DNA of 64,000 nt from Symbiodinium natans (Eukaryota > Sar > Dinophyceae > Suessiales > Symbiodiniaceae): positions 303,501-367,500 of the forward strand of contig CAJNDS010002156.1 of NCBI GenBank assembly GCA_905221605.1, in the 5' to 3' direction. The position numbers were made by a program, and so were the translations under genes. This document shows positions 34,640-44,500 of the stretch, piece by piece (position 1 is the stretch's first letter; each line of letters starts with the position of its first letter). The notes beneath the pieces were generated by a model. That model ran no database searches. It was given only the letters and a program-made list of their open reading frames with translations, and was not told the origin of the DNA.

Positions 34640-35442
34640 AACATCTGGGGGCCAGGAACAGCTTCGGGAGTCAGACGAAGAGCATCACTCACAGAGCAGC
34701 ATGGCTTGGTGGTGGCCTCTTCTGCAATTGGAAGAGCGCGAGGGTAACAGCCTCGAAATTTGCAGCTTTTCAGGTCTAAGACACTTGCTCTGTAGCCTGC
34801 ACCCGAGCCGCGTGGCAAAAACTGGCAAAGTAATCACAATTCCACGTCAGGTGATGTCATGTGGGGACTGGACCACGACAGAAGGGATAGGCCATTTTGC
34901 TGTAGTTGTGATGTGTCGGCAGCCGAGCTGGACCCTGCGTCCGCTGCCCACAGCTTACTCATCCAGGCTACCACCAGTTGAGACATGTTGAAACCTTTGA
35001 CCTCACAGCATCAGAGGCAGCTGCATTTCAAAAAAGCGTCTCCGCAAGGATCTGACCGAGATCCCCACCAACACGCCGCGAAGACCAGCCTCTAAGAAGA
35101 TGTCCATGGCCTGCTTCAGGATCTTGGACACGGTATCTCAAAATCACCCCGAAAGCTTTCGAAGACCGGCGCCAGGCCCAAACTTTCGTGCTCCCATTCT
35201 TGCACTCGGCTCGCCTAAATGTTACAACCCAGGCACCTACCCAACACCCCGAAGCCATAAGGCTGTATATCCCACCGGATGACCGGAACCTCGACAGAAG
35301 TTGTGGGTGTGCCCAGCCCTCCCGGAGCGCAAGTTCTGAGGAATGATGGGAAACGACAGAGTAGCTCGAATATTTGTTGCTGGCCTCTACAGGCTGCCAC
35401 TTGAAGGAACATTTTGGACCCCTGCCACCACCACTGTGGTTC
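34640..35442. other. Stretch without recognisable gene
   Basis: Frames of 60-96 codons on both strands, none recognised. Confidence 0.5.
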
Positions 35443-35489
35443 CCCCTAAACCCTAAACCCTAAACCCTAAACCCCTAAACCCTAAACCC
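35443..35489 (-). repeat. Short telomere-like array
   Basis: Six to seven CCCTAAA units with one extra C. Confidence 0.94.
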
Positions 35490-35629
35490 TCATTCTGCCG
35501 AACAAGGATCCTAAAACCTCAAGCTCCTCTTAGGGCCCTACAACCATCCACTGCAAAGCCCTAAGCTTCTACATCACGGCTCTAAGAAATATTCAACATA
35601 CCCCCTTGGACTCACCCTAAAAGAAATTG

Positions 35630-35651
35630 GGGGGGGGGGGGGGGGGGGGGG
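35630..35651. repeat. Poly-G tract of about 22
   Basis: Uninterrupted G run between two unique segments. Confidence 0.93.
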
Positions 35652-35765
35652 TTTGGTAAAATCCTTCCTTACCTTCTCCTTTGATAGGCTGAGGGGTATG
35701 GGTTTGGGGTAGGTGGAACTATATTCTTGGCGCAGCACTCCTTCCGCCGATTTCCCTGGAGCCTT

Positions 35766-35800
35766 GCCCTAAACCCTAAACCCTAAACCCTAAACCCTAC
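35766..35800 (-). repeat. Short telomere-like array
   Basis: Five CCCTAAA units. Confidence 0.94.
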
Positions 35801-35928
35801 ATCCCAAGCCCCCTAAACCCCAAGAGGATCCCTGAACTTGACATCGCTTTAAGCCTGAGCCCTGCTTGCCAGGCCTCAATGACGGCAGGCAGGGGCAGCC
35901 ACTTCCCTGGCACTCCTACACCCTAAAC

Positions 35929-35972
35929 CCTAGCCCTAAACCCTAAACCCTAAACCCTGAACCCTAAGCCCT
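35929..35972 (-). repeat. Short telomere-like array adjoining a mariner-type MITE
   Basis: About six CCCTAAA-type units, ending ...CCCTAAGCCCTA. The final TA is the left target duplication of the next element. Confidence 0.9.
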
Positions 35973-35973
35973 A

Positions 35974-36087
35974 CAGTAAACTCCAAAAAGTTGGCACATC
36001 CTTATCCCCATATCCCAAAAGGCGTACTAAAGGGAATCCCAGCTCTCGTCATCCTTAAACTATGTTCCAACTTTCTGGAGTTTACTG
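35974..36087. mobile_element. MITE with TA target duplication (family D)
   Basis: 114 bp with terminal inverted repeats CAGTAAACTCCAAAAAGTTGG and its near-complement ...CCAACTTTCTGGAGTTTACTG. TA lies immediately outside both ends (35,972-35,973 and 36,088-36,089). CAGT termini with a TA duplication are the hallmark of non-autonomous Tc1/mariner elements. No coding capacity. It appears to have inserted at the last unit of a CCCTAAA array. Confidence 0.88.
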
Positions 36088-36089
36088 TA

Positions 36090-37373
36090 AGGTCCACTGT
36101 CGGCACTGTACCAAGGTTTCAAAGTTTCGAGCTAATGCCCAACACCCTCAAACTTTGAAACTTCACCCAAGATCCCAGAACAAAAAAACTTTAAACTCCG
36201 GGCCAGCCAAGATCTACAAGTCGCTGGCGGCAGCATTTTGGGACTGAAGCGTGGGACGAGGCACCGAAGAGGGACAGCCAACCTCAAGAAGATCACATCA
36301 GAAGGGGCGGGGTTCCTATAGTATAGGTACAAAGGGACCATAAGGGAATACTATTAGGAAATATTCCGGCCCCTTTATCACCCCAAAAAGGGAGTTGGGG
36401 CACCAAGGCTTCCAATGCTGCGGCTCAATGGCATACCAAGCCCACATAAGGAGGCTCTGAGGAAACATGCCATGGTATGATTGAGGGTGAATGTTCCTCG
36501 ACCTTTCGCGCATAGCACGCCTGAAGCCTGGAGTTGGTTTTCTTGCACATCAGGTAGTCAGTCGACGTCCACAAAGGTTGGGTGGAGTGCGTGAAGGCCG
36601 AACAGACGTCTCTGCTTTTCTTGTCGGGGCGTTCTGTTGGTGGCCCTGCTGCCGTTGTTTGAGCAATCTTTGGTTGCTCACGAGACGGTTTCATGAAATC
36701 ATCTTTGCTGATGTTGCTCAGGAACCCGTCGATCGACTGGTGGAAGCTTGATCTGATCCTGGAGTCCTCACATTTTTGCAGTTGCGACCAGATACGGATC
36801 GAAGCTCCACAGGCAGGGTTTAGGACGTGGCGTTGAGGTTCAAAGGACGCTAGGATTCTTCAACGACGCTGGCAACTTGGGCGGAACTTGAGCTTGCGAG
36901 GGCCAGCCAGCGGCGTCCTCCCAGGAGTCTCGTTTGCGTCCCTTCAAAGCTCGACACGTCTAAGAGAAACAGGCCGAAGAAGCCAGCAACATCTACGATC
37001 ATGTGATGCGATGCCCGAGCCACTCCAGAGCCCTGCCGGTACTAGCAGAGCAACGGGGAGCTCAACGGAAGGCCGAGAGCCCGAAACCTGTAAACTCCGA
37101 AAGAAAAGTCCTTAAGAACAACTCCCGATGTAACTACTCTGCTCCCTGAGTGGCCAGCAGTTGGGGAGATAGCTGAGAGGTAGCACTCCACAACCTCTCA
37201 GCGATACGGGACTCTATGTCGGCATTTGAAATCGGCAGCATAAACGTGCCCTTGGTGCTGTAAGGTATAACAGATACCAGCTGGGCAGTTGTTCAAGCTG
37301 CTGTCGCAGCACTGACGGATGGGAAGTAGCAGGAGCAAGCCGAACTCATCGCAAATCTTACCTGGCCCCAAAT
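36090..37373. other. Stretch without recognisable gene
   Basis: A hairpin-forming stretch lies at 36,312-36,400 ('gttcctatagtataggtac' ... 'aatactattaggaa'), possibly another small inverted-repeat element. Both strands are open for 80-90 codons at 36,425-36,750 without a recognised domain. Confidence 0.45.
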
Positions 37374-37469
37374 GGGATTCCGAAATTAGGAGTACCTTAG
37401 TGGGGTACTCATTCTGAGGGAATCCTACTATTTGGGGGTTTAAATTAGGGGTCCCTTATTATCGTAAAT
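37374..37469. repeat. Inverted-repeat element, family A (copy 9)
   Basis: Left arm GGGATTCCGAAATTAGGAG, right arm ...CTTATTATCGTAAATC, core 'gggaatcctactatttgggg'. The outermost G/C bases of both arms are lost. Confidence 0.82.
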
Positions 37470-38012
37470 CACGACATGCATCCATCAAGACTTTTTCAGC
37501 TGGCCCCAAGTGTAGACTTGCCAAAAGCACGGATCCGATCGCCCGGAAACTCAAGCCTCCTCCCCCCCCCCCCGAAAATACCCTGGCCCGCCGTGGAGAT
37601 GGTTTGCCAAGTCGGGGAGGTAGCACAATACCAACCTGCAGCATTTGGGATGGGAACTGCAATAACCTCGGTATCCGCATCTCACGGAAATGGCTGGTTG
37701 AGGTGCCTGAAGGAGTTGCATTTTAGGGGGCACGTTTTGGGGTTGCGGGCCATTGAGGTGGCCTGAGCGCATGATAGCTAAGGATGATTAATTTCGTAAT
37801 GGGCTCGTGCCTTGCAATGGTCACAGTCGTTCTTCCAATATTCCCGACACCCGAGACACCTGAAGATGTGCAAGAGGAGCCTCTCAAAGAAGATGACGCC
37901 CTTGTGCATGAGGGGGAAGCCCTCGGACCTTGGAACGCTCATGCGAACTACGATGCTGCTCAAAATTGCCCGAGCAGAGGTTTGACAACTTGGCCCAGAC
38001 GAGTTGTGGAGT
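37470..38012. other. Stretch without recognisable gene
   Basis: Nothing recognised. C run near 37,562. Confidence 0.5.
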
Positions 38013-38120
38013 TCAGGGGTTCAGGGGTTCAGGGGTTCAGGGGTTCAGGGGTTCAGGGGTTCAGGGGTTCAGGGGTTCAGGGGTTCAGGGGTTCAGGGGT
38101 TCAGGGGTTCAGGGGTTCAG
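38013..38120 (+). repeat. (TTCAGGGG)n 8-bp variant telomere-like repeat
   Basis: About thirteen perfect copies of the octamer, grading into TTTAGGG at the right end. Confidence 0.97.
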
Positions 38121-38143
38121 GGTTTAGGGTTTAGGGTTTAGGG
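38121..38143 (+). repeat. Short telomere-like array
   Basis: Three TTTAGGG units continuous with the octamer block. Confidence 0.93.
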
Positions 38144-40137
38144 TTCAGGGGCCTTGACACCTCCAGCAAGTTTTGAACCGTGCACGCCCCCAACCACCGA
38201 GTCGCTTTCAGCCCTCGATTTAGTTGGGGGGAGTCGTGGTGTTCTTCACGGGTGGTCGAGTGAGCCGGTCCAGTGTGCGCCCCTTCCTTTTCAGATAACC
38301 ACCATCAATTTCTACTAAACAAAACTTGTGCCATCACCACCACCACGGCAACCACGACTCACGACAACGACTTCGACCACTACCTCTACCGCTACCGCTA
38401 CCGCTACGCTACTACTAGACAGCTAACTCAAAATGGAAGCGCACTGAACGTGCAAGCGGACGTGTACTGGACCCCCCTACCTTCCTTAAGGTGGGCGTGT
38501 TGGCCTAGGCAGTCTCATTGCAGTCATGGACCCGGGCAGGTGGAATTCCCGAATTCAGGATCTAGTAGCTTATCTCCGCGACTCCATACAAGGTCCGAAG
38601 TCTCTTCTGTTGCCAAGTCGCCACAAGCCAGAGAACCTGGAGGCGGACTGCACAACGGACATTCATGCTTGCTGAGCTCAGGGAGTAGCTCGAACACAAA
38701 GATCCTAGTCACCAAGCGTCGTGCGTCTTTGGACATTTTAGACTTCAGCGTTTTTCCACAGGGAGCGCGCTGCTTTTGATTAGGCACTCGCACAAAAAAG
38801 CGGTCTTTCCAACCTAGCTTTGAGAAGAAATGCCGACAACGCTGTTCGGGGGATTTTAAGAAGTAAAGTGTGGCTTTGCACTCCTGACACGTCTACTTGC
38901 GTACCCGGGTTCGGGTGTGCCAGGGCCTGCGTTTCGTAAAGATGTCAGGTGTGGGCGGGTTAGATTCTGCACCTTCTTCGACTGGTGTGACCTTTTTCTT
39001 TCCTTGGCAGTTCGTACCTTGCAAATCGCATGCGCAGATGCCCCACACAATGCCGCCTTGTCCTCGCCAAGAACTGACATACTGATATGCGTAGGCTCTG
39101 CCAGAGTGCCCGTGGATACGCTGTCCGGATACATCTGGAGTTTGCACTAGACCCCTGAGTCTTGCGCGAACGTGCTTGCTATGACTGGACTTCACGGATC
39201 CCTTCGGCTGTCGAAATGGGATGCTGGGTTGGGAGTTCAGGACACCAGCTGGTCTGCTCGAGCATACTGTCTGAGCATTCCCAGTGCCACTGAAAACTCC
39301 GACTGTACTTCCGCGAAGCGGATGCGAAGATGCTTTTTTGGCACACCATTGCGCAGGTGTCAGTCGCCAACCAGCTCGATGCAACACAAGGCAGCGCAGA
39401 CGCAAATCTGCTAATGTCACATAGCAGCCAGTCCAGCCAGAGTTCGGAGTCTTTGGTGACATGTCAAAGTCTCTCGGACCCCAACTCTGCAGCACATATG
39501 CTGTGCGAGCCTCAACCCAACTACCCCCGATGTACGTGTGGGCCTGTGTTGTTTTGGGCTTGTTTTCTGCTTTATGACCGTCAGATTCGTCCCCCGCATC
39601 CCCAGCCACCCAACCCAAAAAGACCCTGAATTATGACTTCGAAAAGTACACACGAGGGTAAAGTGCGGCTTACAGTGTGGCTTGTGCACATTTGCAGCTT
39701 CACAGCATTTCACAGCCCCCCTCTCCTGCTAAACAGGCGCCTAAAAACCCATTCCAATTTGTCATTCGCGCCGGGACCCAGACACCATCAAGGCGTCCTG
39801 GAACTTCCGCCGCCTCACCGGCGTCTGATATCTACACATTGCGTGCAGCGGATGAGTGGGGCACATATTATTCGCATTGCTCAGATTGCTCTCTGCAAGC
39901 CAACCAACCGGCCAGCGGCTAGCAAATGCCAGGGCGGACCCGAGCAGTGGTATCTGAGCACCCTGCGCTGTATCTGCGCGCTCCGGATACTTCAGGACCA
40001 AGGCGGCAGCGACATAGTTCCTCCAGTCAAGACACCGAATCTCGAAGCCGCTAAGTCCTGTCAACGTCTCTGCTGCCCTAAAGACCAGTATCGGCTATTC
40101 GGCCATATAATTCAACCCTCAGACGCATTCTCAGTGA
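38144..40137. other. Stretch left of the retrotransposon, no gene recognised
   Basis: A 241-codon minus frame (39,618-38,893) has no recognisable domain, and the plus strand is open over much of the same region. No gene called. Confidence 0.4.
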
Positions 40138-40184
40138 CCCTAAACCCTAAACCCTAAGCCCTAAACCCTAAACCCTAAACCCTA
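40138..40184 (-). repeat. Telomere-like array, left part of the retrotransposon target
   Basis: Six to seven CCCTAAA-type units. It ends in CCCTA (40,180-40,184), the left copy of the target duplication. Joined to 50,049 onward it would restore one continuous array. Confidence 0.95.
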
Positions 40185-40405
40185 TACCGGGGGCAACCGA
40201 AGGAGGACAGGGAACAAAACAGTCAGCCCCAACAGAAGCCCTTGATTCCCCTGGAACAACCGAAGACAAAACCCAAAGCACAACCAAACACACCTTTTCC
40301 GTAGGGCGCATTGCCCACGTTTCTTGAGCCAAAAATATCCGGGTTCATTGACCCCTTCAACTCTCATCACCAACTCTTTTCTACAATACCAGTTGCAGCT
40401 CCGCA
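40185..40405 (-). repeat. 3' LTR of the copia-type element
   Basis: Identical to the 5' LTR except position 40,188 (C here, G at the matching 49,831). Coding-strand start TGCGGAGCTGCAACTGG. Contains 'tttttggctcaag' (coding strand, 40,335-40,323), matching the 3' part of the dinoflagellate spliced leader. Confidence 0.97.
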
Positions 40406-40415
40406 CTCCCCCTGT
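40406..40415 (-). other. Polypurine tract
   Basis: Coding strand ACAGGGGGAG sits immediately before the TG of the 3' LTR, the expected place and composition of a plus-strand primer. Confidence 0.85.
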
Positions 40416-40590
40416 CCTAGGATTTCCTAGGACACATTGGAGATGCCGTTCTTTGGCCAAAAACCGCCATTTAGGCAGCAGCCAGCTGCTTGAAATGCAC
40501 ATTATGGTTTAACGTCATCCAGGACGAACCTTCAGCTCATTGGCTGAATCCTTTACCATTGAGGATTTCTTCACCTCGTACTTGGAAAAT

Positions 40591-41571
40591 TCACGTTCCA
40601 GCGGCCCGTTCCTCACCAAGGAACTCATCATTCACCACCCAGCCATCCTTGAGGCAATGCTTACAAAGCGTCTTAGCCCTGGGCTGTGAATATCGCAGAA
40701 CATCACAGTCACTGCTTGCGTGCATACAGTTCCCACCCATTGTTGTATACAAAGTGGCACTCGCAGGAATAACCACCGCTTTCTTGATCCACAGCCATTT
40801 ATACAGCCGTCGAAAGAGGCACCATGCCAGTTCCCAGAGTATAATTGCTGCCACCAAATACGCAACAAGGTCTGAATTGTTGACAACCATTTCAATACCT
40901 TGAGCCAGAACCATCACCGTAGACGTGTTGGCGACCTTGCACACCCCTTCTTCTGAGCAAAAGAATCCAGCCGTGGACACTTCTTCGCCACCAGTTGCCA
41001 TCCCTTGCAGAGATGCAGCCACCATCATGACCGCCATTGCAAGCGAGGCTTTTTTCAAGTCAGTTCCTTGAACCAACAGTCTGAGACCCCAAAGTGCCTT
41101 TTGCTTTGCGTACACCTGTCCACTCATTAACTTAGTCAACAGGTCAGCGATCATATACTCACCGCGAAGGTGCGCTATCACCATATAACCACGGTCCACC
41201 AGAGACCTGACACCGGCTGCTCGAATTCTCAGGTGTCTTGTTCTCCAGCTTCCAGCAGGATATTGAATGATCGAGCACGTTGAAACCGAATCTGTATACA
41301 GCACTTTTTGCAGCGATTCTTCACCTGTTCCAACCAAAGCGGCAATTATAGGGGTGCACGACTGAATCATCGTTGCTCCCTCTATGGACGCATGTAATTC
41401 AGCTTCAGCTGTACTTAAAGCCACCGTTGATTGTCTTTGTGTTGCCCACATCACTGGACAGTCACCCCACACCACCACCGCTCCTGAGTGGCTCTTTTCA
41501 TTTTCACCTGCTGCAAAGCTGGCATCCGCGTAGGACTCCACCACCTTAACACCTCGTCCATAACGCAACAC
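40591..41571 (-). CDS. Retrotransposon RNase H and C-terminal membrane/Cys-rich tail, in frame after a TAG
   Basis: 326 codons following directly, in the same frame, the TAG that ends the 2700-codon Gag-Pol frame. The first codon is GTG, so independent initiation is unlikely. Readthrough or a recent nonsense mutation is the better reading. Residues 1-150 form a copia RNase H with the acidic set D16 (YADAS), E56 (STAEAEL), D94 (YTDS) and D143 (MIADLLTK). Residues about 234-253 are a strongly hydrophobic helix followed by Arg/Lys/Trp, resembling a transmembrane anchor. Near the end C282, H284, C289, C303 and C306 form a possible zinc site. The tail beyond RNase H is not part of a standard copia Pol and its role is unknown. 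Confidence 0.9.
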   Translation of the reverse strand: MLRYGRGVKVVESYADASFAAGENEKSHSGAVVVWGDCPVMWATQRQSTVALSTAEAELHASIEGATMIQSCTPIIAALVGTGEESLQKVLYTDSVSTCSIIQYPAGSWRTRHLRIRAAGVRSLVDRGYMVIAHLRGEYMIADLLTKLMSGQVYAKQKALWGLRLLVQGTDLKKASLAMAVMMVAASLQGMATGGEEVSTAGFFCSEEGVCKVANTSTVMVLAQGIEMVVNNSDLVAYLVAAIILWELAWCLFRRLYKWLWIKKAVVIPASATLYTTMGGNCMHASSDCDVLRYSQPRAKTLCKHCLKDGWVVNDEFLGEERAAGT

Positions 41572-41574
41572 CTA
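41572..41574 (-). other. In-frame TAG between reverse transcriptase and RNase H
   Basis: Context ...GAA CGT AAT-type codons, then TAG GTG TTG CGT TAT; the frame is open for 326 codons beyond. A single C-to-T change from CAG would explain it, as would programmed readthrough. Confidence 0.9.
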
Positions 41575-44500
41575 ATTCCTTTCTTTTTCGCATGTTGCGA
41601 TTGCTCCGAACGTCAAGCCTAACGTTGGAGTTGCAGCAAGGTATCGGAAGACTTCCTCAGCCTTTTTAACCACAAATCGTGGCCTTCGGGATGTCCACAA
41701 AGACAACTGGCTCGCGCAGAACGCCAAATCAGGTCGAGTTTTGATTGCCACCCAGAGGAACTCCCCTACGGCACCTTGAGCCGCTCGCAAGGAAGGAATA
41801 TCCACCTCCTCTTCTTCACCTGGAGTTTCTTTCACCATTGGCAGGTTACTCCCTTTTCCAGTTTCATCGATCTGATACCCTCGTCGGTTCAGCAAATCTC
41901 TCACAAAGTCCTCCTGGTTGAGAAAGAAGCTGCCATTTCGATACCAGATTTGGACACCCAAAAACTTCAGGAATCCATCACCGCAGCCTGGACCACAGAA
42001 CTCGGGTTCAGAAGTTTTCCACTCCTTCCTAATCTGTTCCAAGGCCTCCCGGAGCACTGTCATAGTCCCAGCCATCAAAAAATCATCCACGTAAAGACCC
42101 ATTGCCCCTACCAACTTGCTTGCACCTTCCGGCTTTTCTTGTGCCATAATAAGGAACAGACTTGGGTCTGCATTGGACCTCTGAAAGCTCATTGCTTGTC
42201 CATCCTTTGACACCCAAGACATACCTTGAAGACGTTGGTCTCGCCACTCCACCCATGCTGCAGGACTTTCGGCCAAACCGTACAAGGCCTTCCTCACAAT
42301 CCACCGCTCCTCTTTTGTGCAAAGACCCAATTTCACCGCCGCCCTTGGGGGCTGCACCACCACCAAACGCCCTTCTCTTTGCGCCCTATTCATCGGCGCC
42401 GTCAGAAAAGCTTTGGAAATGTCTAAGCCAGCGATGATCCATACCATATATGCTGCGTGCCTCACTTGACACCTGAATGTAGTTGAATCTAAACCTGGAG
42501 CGTACAGCGAGTGACGACTGAGTGACCTCGGCCCTTCATATTCTGTAGCTGCCGTTGACGAAATGAAGTTTCCACATGCACAGATACGGGCACGTCGCCT
42601 CCCTGTCCCTTGCTTCCGGGTAAACACCACCAGACTGGGAACGTACTCAATCACCGGTGCATTAGGCTCTTCCGCCAATTTGTCCAGCTTTTCTTGAGTT
42701 GTTGGTTCCACCACCTCCAACTCTTTCACCAAAGACGTCACCTCGTCCGACAATGATTCCCTCCACTTTTCCAGCTCTTGCATGGCTTCTTGTGTAGGGA
42801 TTGTTTTTGTTTGCAGGAACTCAACCTCCTCTGCTGCCTCAAGCGCGGTATTTTCTTGCACCATTTGCTGAACTTGAGCTGCTTTGACCAAAAACTTCGA
42901 GAGCTGTTCCTCAGCCCTTTTTGCTTTAACCAGCCATTCTCTAGTCTCTGATCCTTTCTCCTCATTCGACTCATTGGCCGATCCATGGAACTCGTCCAAA
43001 ATGCAACATTCCTGTTCAGCAATTAGGCGTCGAATACTCAAATGCTCCTCTAGAGCCCATTGATGCGCTTCGAACACAGCGTAGTCGACTTCCTCTGCAA
43101 GGTCGTCCAGCGAGGTCTCTTTCAACGTCATTTTTAACCACTTCCTTTTTTCACCTTCTTCAGCTTGTGGTTCCGGAAGAGGAAACTTGCATTGGAGAAG
43201 ATAGCACCTATCCTTGTAGCTCAAACGCTCCATAAAAACAGGTGTGTACCCTGTCAAGGATACCCTGTTCCCTTTCCAAGGCATAGGACCATGCAGCTTT
43301 ATTGGAAAGAACGACATGAAGTTCCAGTGGATATCCACCAATTTTCCAGGTAAGACTTTCTTCCCATAGGATTGCTCCACCACTTCAGCTCCTTCCTCTA
43401 AGACCTTTTCATCCTCAACCCACAGCTGACCATCTTTATAGTCACCAAAGCCACACACATAATTGCAGCAATGCTTTTCATTGTGACTATCCCTATGCAA
43501 TGACACCGGAGCATTGCATGAGATCTGAAGAGCAGAAAATTTGGCTTCAGGATTGTGGTGCCTCACGAATGATGCCCAATAACGACATAGCCATGGTCTT
43601 CGATGAGTCTCTTTTGTGATACCACACACTCCGCCATGAGTATAGTGGCCCAACACCAGAGCTCGCGTACTTGCGCACCAATTGTTGATACCACCTCTTC
43701 GATTCACCCTCTTTGGGTATACAATCCCTTCCAAAAGCTCCTCGCAGTCCACGTAATCATACATAGACCTTTCATACATTGACTTGGCTTTTTGCTCTTC
43801 TTTTTCCAACTGTGTTCCATCCCCAGCAGTCTCACTTTTGCAGACCAAATAAGCATTTTCATGAGGAGAACAGCAAGTCGGCCAATACTCATCACCAGGA
43901 ACATTGTCCTCAACATCTGCATTTTCTTCCAGCTCCCCCAGACCCTGCATGTCATCCTCGAAAATTTCTAAGGGCGGACTCTCCCCCCGCTTGCGAAGCA
44001 AGCGCAAGGAGCCCACATGACCACGCAGTGAAGAGGCCGGGCTTTTCTCCATCAACCGATGGCGAACTGGAGGATCGCGAGGCGGAGGTAAAGGAGGTCC
44101 TTCCTCATCAGCAAACCGAAGCGCCGGTTTTTTCCCCTCCCCTTCCAGCTCCAATTCAGGCGGTTCCTTTATATTGGAAAAAATCGTAGTGCAGGGAAAT
44201 AACACCAGTTCATCCGGATCTTTTGCAGTCCCTTGAGCTTCCACCCAATAACCACCAGGTAGGTCATCGCATGGACCCAAAAGAAGCGCAGGCTGCGTAC
44301 GATCGACCCATTGCCGACCTTTCTTTGTTCCATCCGGACCCAGCAACTCCCACGGACGACGTTTGACTTGAATCTGAGCACCAAAAGGAAGCAATGCTTT
44401 AGGATTTAACCCCAACTCCCTTTCAGCTTTCTGCCACCGTAACATTGACCAATGGCGAGCAGCCAGTGCCCAGTACGCCGGCCCGAGTCGCGCCTCCTTT

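Noticed and set aside
38893-39618. 241-codon minus-strand frame
   Set aside because: No recognisable domain, both strands open over much of the region, and no splice partners found; not enough for a gene call.
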